A stretch of 64,000 bases of DNA from Perkinsus olseni (Eukaryota > Perkinsozoa > Perkinsida > Perkinsidae): NCBI GenBank assembly GCA_013115135.1, contig JABANP010000012.1, forward strand, positions 124,001-188,000. Direction: 5' to 3'. The notes beneath the pieces were generated by a model. The model saw nothing but the letters and a program-made list of their open reading frames with translations, was not told the origin of the DNA and searched no databases. Below, piece by piece: positions 45,101-55,087 of the stretch; position 1 is the first letter of the stretch, and the number at the start of each line of letters is the position of its first letter. The position numbers were made by a program, and so were the translations under genes.

Positions 45101-46608
45101 CAGGGCCTCGACAGACTGCTGGTGCTGGGCGGCCAATTGGTCATACTCGACTTGCGCTTGCTGGAGCTTCCTGTGGGTCTCGTCGATGACGTGCTTGAGG
45201 TAGGCTTCTATGTGGCCACAACGGCCCTTCTCGTACTCCAGTGATGCGCTCAAGGCCTCGAGCCGGCCTTGACCTCTGCTGCTGATGTCCTCGTGTCCCA
45301 TGCGCCCTCTCTCCCAACCCTGTACGCTTTTTGACCGGCAGATCTTCTGGCGCCATCGACCCAAAGCGAATGATAGCCGAGCGCGGAGTCTAGGACTTAT
45401 CGCCAGTGAGATCTTCTGCACGGCCACTCTTCGTTTGAACGATGTCATCTCCGGTGAGATTGCGTGGGCCTGTCGAGCCTCGCGCGTGAGATGCGCCAGG
45501 GTCAACCAGAGCTTGAACCTCCGCCTCGCGCGATTGTGTCGTGCAACCTTGGCCGAAGCGATGGCGAGATTCCAATACCGCCGCACCGCCATGAAGCAGC
45601 TCTCCAGCAATCGCCGCCTCCTTTGCTCAGCTCGATACGCCACACGAGTGACCAGTCGAAGCCTAGTCAGTGCAGTACGCATCGTCAACCTTCGCACCGC
45701 CGAATAAAGCATATTCCCTCCCCGCGGCAAATCTTTAGTGGACCAGTGCGTCCAGCGCCTCCACTTGGCAAAGGCGGCAATGACGCATCCCGGATACTGC
45801 CAGAGCAGGATTGCCGAGGGTCCGAGGTCTCCCTTCCGAGCGAAGCGGAGCTGTAGCCGTTCAATTTGCGCTTTCCTGCGACAGTATTTTCGCCAATGCC
45901 GCAAAGCCGCAGCCTTCAACTTGGATATCAGTCGCATGGCAGCCATGGCGTTAGCAAGCCGCTGCGCACCATCTCGCCGTCTGGAGGCCGATGCAGCGCC
46001 TTCGGACCACTCTCGAAGTGAAGTCCTGAAGGCTCACACCTCGAATGCGACCAAAAGGTCTTCCAATGGTATTTTTACTTCAACAGTTTCATCCGGGATT
46101 TCCGAGTCTCGGAGGCTACGTTCCTGATAGGCGGTCGGGCCGGCGTACGAAGGACGGTATTCGGCGTATTGCACGCAGCCGAAGAGGTGGAAGACTCCCC
46201 ACACGCCTGGGTTATCACGCGGATGGCTCTACCGTCGGCGAACGTGGGCGGTTCGTCCAACTTCGGGAAACGAACTCTCAGCTGAGAAGCGCATGCTCCC
46301 CACGCGGGAATCGCCAGTCCTCGTTACTACCACATTCCTGCAATATTTCTTCATGTTCTCATTGTTCCCTTCACCGAGCAGTCGAACCAAGAGGCCCTGA
46401 GCTGCTGCTTAAACTCCCTTAGCGTCGCCTGTCCCACCTCAGCCTTGGCCCTCTGCAGTTCCTCTTGCTCATAGCCTTCCCCAACGCTCGACGGCTTCCG
46501 TATGGCCTTGTCCAACAAAGCGTCTATCGCCGAATTGCTCGTGGCGACGCCGCCGTCTCGCTGGGGTGACGCGTCGGAGTAGTAATGACGGTAAGGCGTG
46601 AGATGCAT
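42113..46608 (-). CDS. SFI1-like centrin-binding repeat protein with C-terminal coiled coil
   Basis: A large basic protein, about 1,250 residues as modelled. The N-terminal part (46608 to about 45950) is polar. The middle (about 45950-43400) is a series of short helices centred on Trp/Phe and rich in Arg (ALRHWRKYCRRK, LSFWRARAHH, KTWQQAA, FLAWRRRIELL), which is the pattern of SFI1 repeats that bind centrin at spindle poles and basal bodies. The C-terminal part (about 43343-42380) is long coiled coil, ending in a Ser/Gly-rich tail with stop at 42113. Short introns, one of only 35 nt near 44670-44640, join the frames. One extra G in GGGG near 45040 and an unresolved break near 46030 disturb the frame. 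The identification is from repeat pattern only. Confidence 0.7.
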
Positions 46609-46817
46609 ACTGGATGACCAGACATCTGAGCATACGAGAACTCCATTAAATTCACGAACACGACAAGACGACTCGACCATCAAAAATTTGCCACGCCGTG
46701 GACTTGCACTGAGGGTTTCGACGCCGTTGAGGCGATAACAAATCATAAAAAGAAAGCAACTGTTCAGCAATATAAAAAATTGAAAACAAATCTTGGGATC
46801 TTCCGTAAGCAGTCTTC

Positions 46818-48223
46818 CTAAAGACGACTGGAGGCCTCATTCCCTTGGTGGGCTTCAGACACGAGCGTCTTGGCCATCTCCGCCAGCTTCCTCATCTGTC
46901 TGACGCCGAGATCCAGCATGATCTCCTCGCTCCCACCAGGTACCGCCATCGCCCTGACCTCACGATTGAGCCTCTCGACCTTCTCACCAACACCTCCTCT
47001 AGAGTACGACAATCCACCGAAGATCTGAGCCGACTCTCGAGCACAGTACTCGAATACCTTAGTGCATTGAACCTTCAGTAGGGCAGTAACACCACCGAGC
47101 TTCATGTTGGCCTCCAGAGGATGCATAGTGGAGAGCTGATAGGCAACGTTCTCTAGCCAAGCATGAGTCGCCTCGACTAGTCTCGACATCTCGGCGAGCT
47201 TCCACCGAATGACTTGATGCTGAATCAGAGGCTTACCGAAGGTCTTGCGGCGATGGGCGTGTTTGAGGGCCTCCTCGTAACACACTCGGGCGAACCTATT
47301 CGTCTGAGCGCATAGAGCGAAGCGCTCATGGTTGAAGTTATGCATGATGCATTTGAAGCCCTTGTTCTCCTTGCCAATGAGGTTCTCGACCGGCACCTTA
47401 ACATCGTCGAAGGAGATGAAGGTGGTGCCCGAGGACCAGACGCCGGAGCATTTCATCCTCCTAGTAGTCACACCAGGCATGGTCTTCTCGATGAGTAGTA
47501 GACTGATACCGTCCATACCGGGGCCTCCAGTACGAACAGCTACAGTAAAGTAGTCAGCCCAGATACCATTGGTGATCCACTTCTTCTCGCCGTTGACGAT
47601 GTAATACTTCCCGCAAGATGACTTCTTCGCGCTGCATCGGATATTGGCGACATCAGAACCAGCGGTCGGCTCAGTGATAGCCAAGCAGATGATCTTCTCT
47701 CCAGACAGACACTCCGGCACGACACGGTCCCTCATAGCCTTCGGGCCGAACCTCAGAACAGGAGGCAGACCGATGGTCAACCCACCCACCAGCCCCCAGG
47801 CAACCCCGCCGCTTCCGCAGCGACAGAGTTCGTCAGACACGATGAGCTCATGGAAGACATCTATCTTCACACCCTTGAGGAAGTCGGGAATGTTACCGTA
47901 CTCGACAGGATAGGGGTGGCCCATCGCCAAAGACGTCAGACCGAGGGAACCCATCTTGCGATGCACCTGAGAGGGCGGATGCACCAAGACCCGACCGTGG
48001 ACACGAAACGGCTCACTTCGCGAGGAATTTCCAGATTTTCATCCCATTCGAAGACATGTGGCATGATCTCCTTCTCGAAGAGGCCTCGGACGTACTCCCG
48101 CAGCTTCCGGTGGCTCTCGTTGTAGAAGGGGCTGTTGCTTGCTTGATACCAGTAAGGATCTCCAAAGGCATTCGCATCACCGAAAACGTCAGTGTTGACG
48201 CCCATAGCGCGGGCCATCGCCAT
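46818..48223 (-). CDS. Acyl-CoA dehydrogenase (tandem copy 2)
   Basis: Two exons (48223-48017, 47966-46818) join through a 50-nt GT-AG intron. The protein carries the acyl-CoA dehydrogenase signatures AITEPTAGSDVANIRC and QIFGGLSYSRGGVG..VERLNREVR, plus VVGGLTIGLPPVLRFG. It belongs to the FAD-dependent family that oxidises acyl-CoA at C2-C3; the substrate cannot be read from sequence. Start chosen at MAMARAMGVNTDVFGD by alignment with the neighbour. The N-terminal half differs from copy 1, while much of the C-terminal half is nearly identical at the DNA level. It ends in KTLVSEAHQGNEASSRL. Confidence 0.88.
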
Positions 48224-48395
48224 CTGCTTCTTGTTGCCAGCATTCTCCTGCTCGGCCTGAGAGATCGAGAGAATGTAAAGAAGCGCCTCATTTAACGGGC
48301 CTCGGCCCGACAGCTTGCCAGCGGCAGTCGAGCACGGGAAACCCTGGGACGCCACGATTAACAAGCTCCTGAGTAGGCGACCTAGGGATTCAACT

Positions 48396-49814
48396 CTATA
48401 CGGGGCCTTCAACCTCAAAGACGGTCTTTCTCGGAAATAAAGATTTACGGCGAGCTCCAGTTCGAGTCGAAAGAATTCCTCCTACCTGTTCGACGAGCGT
48501 CTTGGCCATCTCCGCCAGCTTTGACATCTGCTTGACGCCGAGATCCAGCATGATCTCCTCGCTTCCACCAGGTACCGCCATCGCCCTGACCTCACGATTG
48601 AGCCTCTCGACCTTCTCACCAACACCTCCTCTAGAGTACGACAATCCACCGAAGATCTGAGCCGACTCTCGAGCACAGTACTCGAATACCTTAGTGCATT
48701 GAACCTTCAGTAGGGCAGTAACACCACCGAGCTTCATGTTGGCTTCCAGAGGATGCATGGTCCCAACTTGATACGCGACCTGCTCCATCCACGAGTGGGT
48801 GGCTTCGATCTGGCGGGCCATCTCGCCGAGCTTGAACCGGATCACCGGGTGCTGGACCAGAGTCTTGCCGAACGTCTTGCGCTTGTTGGCGTGTTTGAGG
48901 GCCTCCTCGTAACACACTCGGGCGAATCTATTGGTAAGGGTACAGAGGGCCAAGCGCTCATGGTTGAAGTTGTGCATGATGCATTTGAAGCCCTTGTTCT
49001 CCTTACCAATGAGGTTCTCGACCGGCACCTTAACATCGTCGAAGGAGATGAAGGTGGTGCCCGAGGACCAGACGCCGGAGCACTTCATCCTCCTAGTAGT
49101 CACACCAGGCATGGTCTTCTCGATGAGTAGTAGACTGATACCATCCATACCAGGGCCTCCAGTACGAACAGCTACAGTAAAGTAGTCAGCCCAGATACCA
49201 TTGGTGATCCACTTCTTCTCGCCGTTGACGATGTAATACTTCCCGCAAGATGACTTCTTCGCGCTGCATCGGATATTGGCGACATCAGAACCAGCGGTCG
49301 GTTCAGTGATAGCCAGGCAGATGATCTTCTCTCCAGACAGACACTCCGGCACGACACGGTCCCTCATAGCCTTCGGGCCGAACCTCAGAACAGGAGGCAG
49401 ACCAATGGTCAACCCACCCACCACACCCCAGGCGAGTCCACCACTGCCAGCTCGGGCCAGCTCGTCGCATAGAACTAGCTCGTGGAAGGTGTCGAGTTGC
49501 ACGCCCTTGAGGATGTCTGGAGGGGACTGGTACTGGGTCGGGTACGGGTGGCCCATAGCCAGGACGTAGATACCGGTCTGGCCGAGCATGCGGTGCACCT
49601 CGCGAGGGATCTCGAGGTTCTCGTCCCACTCGTGGACATGCGGCATGAGCTTCTCCTCGACCAGCTGGCGCATGGAGGCTCTCAGGCGTTTGTGGGAGTC
49701 GTTGTAGTAGGGAGAGTTGTAGGACTGGTACCAGTTTGGGTCGCCGAAGGGGGAGGCATCACCGAAGACCTCGGTGTTGACGCCCATGCGCTTGGCCTGT
49801 TGAATCATTGACAT
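48396..49814 (-). CDS. Acyl-CoA dehydrogenase (tandem copy 1)
   Basis: A 472-residue open frame without introns, starting MSMIQQAKRMGVNTEVF. It has the same FAD-binding and active-site signatures as copy 2, located 170 bp downstream. The last 28 residues (after KTLVEQV, from GGILSTRTG) resemble read-through of a splice donor (GTAGGA) rather than normal family sequence, so the true end may be near 48485 or in a small further exon. Likely mitochondrial or peroxisomal fatty or branched-chain acyl-CoA oxidation; no clear targeting peptide is visible. Tandem duplication with copy 2 is certain from sequence. Confidence 0.88.
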   Translation of the reverse strand: MSMIQQAKRMGVNTEVFGDASPFGDPNWYQSYNSPYYNDSHKRLRASMRQLVEEKLMPHVHEWDENLEIPREVHRMLGQTGIYVLAMGHPYPTQYQSPPDILKGVQLDTFHELVLCDELARAGSGGLAWGVVGGLTIGLPPVLRFGPKAMRDRVVPECLSGEKIICLAITEPTAGSDVANIRCSAKKSSCGKYYIVNGEKKWITNGIWADYFTVAVRTGGPGMDGISLLLIEKTMPGVTTRRMKCSGVWSSGTTFISFDDVKVPVENLIGKENKGFKCIMHNFNHERLALCTLTNRFARVCYEEALKHANKRKTFGKTLVQHPVIRFKLGEMARQIEATHSWMEQVAYQVGTMHPLEANMKLGGVTALLKVQCTKVFEYCARESAQIFGGLSYSRGGVGEKVERLNREVRAMAVPGGSEEIMLDLGVKQMSKLAEMAKTLVEQVGGILSTRTGARRKSLFPRKTVFEVEGPV

Positions 49815-50295
49815 GGTTAAATCTGAGGAGAGTGGGAGCGATTTGGTAGTGGCCTAGGGAAGAGAGGGTGCTGCAGAGGGGGTTGTTCAACAACTTGTTG
49901 ACAACAAGTCAACACTATTCGACTCAAATGCTCTTGCCGGCCTTAGAGTTAATAAGCCTATCGTCTTACATACGGCCCCCACGAGCCAATCGTGGGCCGG
50001 ATCAACATCACGAGCGAGCGGACTCTGTCGAGAGCAAGGTCGACCTCAAGATGCGTCGAGATGAGAATATCGGGCGTGCGCGAAAATGTCGACTATTCGC
50101 TCATTTGATACATTGTGGCGTTGTGCGGACGATACCGCGTCATCCTCTCTAACGCCCTCCTCAAGTCTTGCTTTAACAGTTTCATTTTTCCTATTTCATC
50201 ATCTTTCCCCTGTGCTGATTCGACGTGCTACTACTTCTCCTTTTGTGATCTCCCCCTCTACGTTACAGCCATAAAACCCCTGAATTACCACTGCC
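49815..50295. other. Shared 5' region of the dehydrogenase and the histidine phosphatase
   Basis: The genes diverge here. Inverted repeats lie at about 49888-49915 (GTTGTT/AACAAC and ACTTGTT/AACAAGT). No gene is seen. Confidence 0.5.
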
Positions 50296-51700
50296 ATGCG
50301 TATTGTATTCATACGGCACGCCCAGAGCTACAACAATCAGCTCTGGCAAGAAGTCCTGGCCAACCACCAAGGGAAGGCTCAGCCCGCTGAGAGACACTAC
50401 GACCAAATCACGCTCGATCGACCCGGGGATCTCAGATATTGGTAGTACCTCGGCTGCCGGTGGAAATGGTGAAGCGCTGGTTGTTAGGCAAGCAGCAGGC
50501 AGAAGCCTTGGCGAGGACGATCCGTCACATGGTGTTAACACCCGCTCCGCCGATCAATGCAGCGCCGGGCGAGGTCAGCAGGGCCTTGCATGAAGGCGAG
50601 AGGGCGGCGAGCCGAGTGATGCTGGCCTCTAGTCCGATGAGAAGGGCCCTAGAGGTGCCTACTGGTCGTGTTCCGGTCCCCGGTGAGACTCAGTGTCTGT
50701 GTTAGACGGCTCAACCGTTGTTGAACGCCTTGGCTGAAGGAGTGGATGGTATTGATTTCAAGGGGGCATTTGTACAACCTCAGTTTTACGAGGTAATTAG
50801 GGGCTCGTCATAGTGTTGTTGATGGCAGCGGAATCGGTGTCAGTTTGGCGGCTGTTTTGCCCCCAATCCGAACCCTGAGCTCCCCTCGGACGGGGAGGGT
50901 CGTGGGTGTAGCATGGAAGGTCTGGCTGGTGCGGCGTTTGTTGGGTTATCGGGGATGACGGCTGGCGAGATTCAAGAAGAATTCGGTAGTGAGTGGCAGT
51001 GTTCCGGCTCGATGGAGGTAGTAAGTGTGGCCTGGTCGTTAGAGTGTTAGCCTGTCATCCCTATGGTCTGGGGTTCTATTCTTGGGAGCATTATTATGTT
51101 TACCCGCTCTATCCTACAGGAGATCCCGTGTCTTTTGATCAGGACGGATGGTACGATCCAGCGCAAGGTCGGGAAACTCTGCAGCAGATGCTCGGGACGA
51201 GCTCGGAAAGTCGTGGAGTGGATCTACAAAATGGCGGCCTCCCGGGACGTGGACACCTTACTCGTCGTCACGCATGTACTACCACCACGCCGACGGCCGG
51301 GTGGTTGTAAGGATTCTTGTTGTCATTTCAGCAAGACTTTGGGTGCCTTGTCTTGAGGATGCTCCTCAACGCGGACCATCCACAGTGGCTCTTCAATACC
51401 TCCACGACGGCGTTGGAGGTCACGGCGAGCTTCGCCCCGAGAGTGTCTTCTTCTATGTCTACGGTGGACCCCGGTGATCAGTATCAGGGCGCGTCATCGT
51501 ACGCAGCCCTCCGGAAGATGGCTGCCCGGACTGCCGCCGCTACCACGACGACCAATGCTGCTGCTGGCGGGGAGGCTTCTAACACGGAGACTTCTACGGA
51601 GAGCGAGGGCAAAGCGACGGCGGAGGGCGGTGGTGGACGGAAGCGGACCAGCGGGAGGAGGCCCTATCGGACGGCCTGTTTGCTCTGGGCTAACAGGTAG
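50296..51700 (+). CDS. Histidine phosphatase (phosphoglycerate mutase-like) superfamily protein
   Basis: Six exons (50296-50441, 50488-50654, 50706-50792, 50844-50985, 51120-51275, 51332-51700). The catalytic RHG-type motif is RIVFIRHAQSYNN at the start. SDIGKQQAEAL and LASSPMRRALETAQPLL follow, as in phosphoglycerate mutase-like enzymes, then FGGCF and a late VVTH carrying the second histidine. The C-terminus (from about residue 330) is Ala/Thr/Gly-rich and may be mis-modelled. Two one-base shifts are needed, near 50408-50411 and in GGG near 51192. Substrate unknown: the family includes mutases, phosphatases and bisphosphatases. Confidence 0.8.
51026..51090 (+). repeat. tRNA-like sequence within an intron
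   Basis: Inside the 134-nt intron 50986-51119, the sequence has an A-box-like stretch (TGGTCGTTAGAGTG) and a B-box-like GGTTCTATTC at normal spacing. Acceptor stems do not pair, so it is not a working tRNA gene. Likely tRNA-derived. Confidence 0.5.
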
Positions 51701-52343
51701 AGGGGGGGGGGGCGAGCGCTTTGTGTCGATCGTCTGGCGGGCGTCTGTGCATATCTTTCTACCTCATCTTGATACAGCTTCAACTCGCTCGGCTCAGCAT
51801 CATGCCGCATGAGGGGACGGAGCGAATGGCGACGTTGAGTAACTCTTTTTTTCAGGACTGACCATATCCTGCTCACCGCCTGCGCCAGCCCGGGTTCGCA
51901 AGGCGCAGCTTCCCTCCATCAACAACTCCCAGTGGTCACGCCAGCCCTATCCGAATATGCTAACGTTTTAGCTGCTGCCTTCGTCCTGGTCGTCGCCCTG
52001 ATCTCGCCTGTCGTTCGAAACTTTCACACTGCTGCTGCAGCTACTGCCGGCGGTATCGCCTCCCCCTTGCGAAAATGTGTATAGTTGTGCCTTGTCCTAC
52101 TTCCGCCGCCCCTCGAGAAGGTGGCTCTCGGCGAACCTGTATGTTTACTGTCTTCTGGGGCTTCCGTTGCTGCTCTCCTAGGTCGGGATGAGCTCATCGT
52201 CACGCGACTCTTGTGTTTGGAGTATCCAATGTCGATCATGGGCTGTCACAAAAGTTTTTACTTCTCACATTCTACAACCAAAATGATGCCTCAGACTTTG
52301 CCGCAGCAAAGGCCTGCCGCTGCTCCCATGAATACCTTTTGGG
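51701..52343. other. Spacer upstream of SEC13
   Basis: No conserved coding sequence. A frame from about 52282 ([19 protein letters not shown]) may be the true SEC13 N-terminus if one T of TTTT near 52336-52339 is skipped. Confidence 0.5.
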
Positions 52344-54980
52344 ATGCCTCAGCAACAGCAGCAACAACAACAACAACAACAAGTCCCGATGATGCCGCAG
52401 CAGCAGCAGGCGACCGGGCCTGTGTCATGCTCCTTTGACACGGGGCACACTGGTCCTATTCACGATGCTCAGTTGGACTACTATGGAAAGCGTCTGGCCA
52501 CGGCTTCAGGAGACTCTACCATTCGAGTTTGGGACGTCAGTAAGTAGTGGGGGGAAGAGTGGCCTAGTGGTTGAGCACTTAGTACCAAGCGCCATTCCTC
52601 GAGGTTGGCGGTTCATTTCCGTCAGCCTGTATTTTCCGTACTGCCACCGCCTTCCCATTGTAGGCACCGAGCAGCAGGCTCTGCTTGGCGAGCTCCGTGG
52701 CCACGGCTCTCCAGTGTGGCAAGTGTCCTGGGCCCACCCCAAGTACGGCAGCATCCTGGCCAGCGTAGGCTACGACAGACAGGTAAGCGTCGCCCCCTTC
52801 GGGCTCCCTCAGTGACTATGGTCAGATTATCATCTGGAGGGAGAAGATCACAGGAGGGTATCATCAGCATCAGCAGAGCGCTGTGTGGGAGCAACTGTAG
52901 TGAGGGTTTGCCTTGGACGCCGCGGACTCTACCACTTGGGGTAGAGGCACTCCGACTTTGATGGGAGGAATCTTAGGTCGATCCATGCTGTTGGCAGAAT
53001 CGTGCTCAGGCGTTATCGCTGTGCAAGTTGTCTCCCTGCAGGTACTGTGATAAGTCCCATACCGCATCAGTCAACAGTTGTGCCTTCGCCCCTTGGGAGT
53101 ACGGATTGGTGCTGGCTGCTGGCTCCAGCGATGGCAGCATCTCAGTGCTCACTCATGAACAGGTCTCCACATGGAGTCGCAAGTAGAAATTCATGCCCTG
53201 GGGTTTGAACCTGCGACCTTTGGATTGCCTGTTGCTGTCAGGGTCATCCCGCAAGCCCATCTCGGCGGCGTCCTTGCCGTGTCGTGGAGTCCAGCCACTA
53301 CCCCTTCCACCCTGGCATCGGGCCCTGCGGTAGGTTTGCTATCATCGCATGGGGAAACCTGCTTCCATTGGCGCTCATGATGGCATCGTCGGTCCGCTCT
53401 GAATGTTGTCGGATAAGGGTTTGGCCTGGACGGCCGAGGAATGGCGTGGTTGGGCCGCTGATGTGATGAGGATTTTGCTGATCAGGTGCAGCAGCAGCCA
53501 TCGAGCGACGAGCAAGTGGGACCTAGGCGGATTGTGTCTGGAGGGAACGACAATCAGGTACATGAGTTGGGATTGGAGTGGTATTCCTTTTTCGTGTATT
53601 ACGAGCTTGTGATGGAGCCCCGATGGGTCTCAGGTGCGAATCTGGCGTATGGATGAATCGACTGGGGAGTGGAGCATGGAGACGGAGCTGCCCTCGGGAA
53701 AGCATACTGATGTTGTAGGTTGTGGTCGTGTTTGTAGCATAAAATTCAGTGGCATCTCAGGTTCGTGATGTCGCATGGAGGCCCAACGCTGGCATTCCCA
53801 CTCAGCATATTGCGTCCTGCTCGGAAGACGGCAGCGTTGTGGTAGGCCGACCTCGCTCGGGCAATTTCGTGGCGCGTGACGGTTCTTGTTTCTCCTGCCA
53901 GATCTGGCAGTGTGATATGGAAGGGCAAGCTTGGAAGGTCGCACAGGAGTTCCATATGAAGGCGGCTGCCTACAGACTCAGTTGGAGCATCACTGGCACT
54001 GTAGTATCACTAGTCGCGGTTGCCTTGGTGGGGAGGCCGTGCTACTTCTCGGGCCGTGGACTGCGGGGGAAACCTCAAGCCCAGGGCTGCTGACACAGCC
54101 ACAAAATATAAATGCTTATCATGTTTATGACTCACTAAATTACTGAAATTGATAGTTCGGAAACTTTGGGATCTGTAGCCGGGGCTGCAGTGGAACCCGA
54201 GTGTAACCGTTAATGCGTACGCGTTTGGGTTTATGTTTCGCTGAGAAGTATATGAATTATGAATAGAAATCTACTTGGATATTGAGATTATAATAACATC
54301 ATTATTAGAAGAAATTTCGATGACTTTACGTCCGGGATGCAGCGAGGCGCCAAAGTCAATGCAGCTGTTACTGTCCTAGTGCAGGTACTTGCTGTTGCGC
54401 TGGCTGATAACACAGTGGAGTTGATCAAGGAGAATGTTGATGGTCAGTTTGTGCACCTCAATGCCGTCGATGAACAAGGTAAGCAGCAGTAGCTAGCGGT
54501 ACAGGGTGTGCACGGTGAGAGCTCTCGCTCGCTGCCGAGCTGTCGTGGTCACAACTCGGTCGTAACCAAGAATTATGGCCTGTGTGCCCTTTCTAAGTGA
54601 ACGTCCTGTAGTCGGTAAACGCCGTAACAATCCTCGCTCGCTGGCTTTGAGTGTGAAGCTCCGCCGTCGTTGACGTCACTTGAGTCCTCCTGGGTTTTCA
54701 TGCTGGTGAATGGTCGCCTGAATGCACAACTCATAAACATGCTATTACAATAATAGTCAGTAAAGGGATATTTAACGGCCATACATAGTCCTGATTCTCA
54801 GGTGTGCCGGCCGATGCTGACAGCGCCTCTCACAACGGTATGATGAACGCTGCCTACGGTTCGGACTCCAATGGCGCCCAGGACCCGCACAACGTCGCTG
54901 CTGCGATACTCGGGTCCGGCGTAATAATGAGCAGGGCGTGGACGGCGTGTGGATCGTCGAAACTCCTGAGCAGCGCGTGA
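52344..54980 (+). CDS. SEC13: COPII coat / nuclear pore WD40 protein SEC13
   Basis: Eleven exons (52344-52539, 52664-52782, 52826-52896, 53042-53162, about 53255-53329, 53486-53557, 53634-53714, 53761-53841, 53902-54000, 54385-54478, 54803-54980). Six WD blades are recognisable: [84 protein letters not shown], and the final [19 protein letters not shown]13 partners SEC31 in COPII and also sits in the nuclear pore Y-complex. The N-terminus has a run of eleven Gln absent from typical SEC13. The acceptor before the fifth exon looks like AA instead of AG, or a base is missing. Two introns contain tRNA-like sequences. Confidence 0.9.
52559..52627 (+). repeat. tRNA-like sequence filling a SEC13 intron
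   Basis: The 124-nt first intron consists largely of a tRNA-like sequence with an exact A-box consensus (TGGCCTAGTGG) and a B box GGTTCATTTCC. Spacing fits a tRNA with a long variable arm. Confidence 0.55.
53193..53252 (-). repeat. tRNA-like sequence (minus) filling a SEC13 intron
   Basis: The 92-nt intron between 53162 and 53255 contains, on the minus strand, GGTCGCAGGTTCAAACCCC (full B-box consensus) preceded by a weak A-box. Confidence 0.5.
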
Positions 54981-55087
54981 AGAGATATTTCAAAGTCGGT
55001 GCTCGTGCTGCGTTAGGGAATTGGGGATGGTACTGGTTGTCCCGCAGTCGAAAGATTTGTTGCCTTTCTTGCTGTCCGTCTTGCGAT

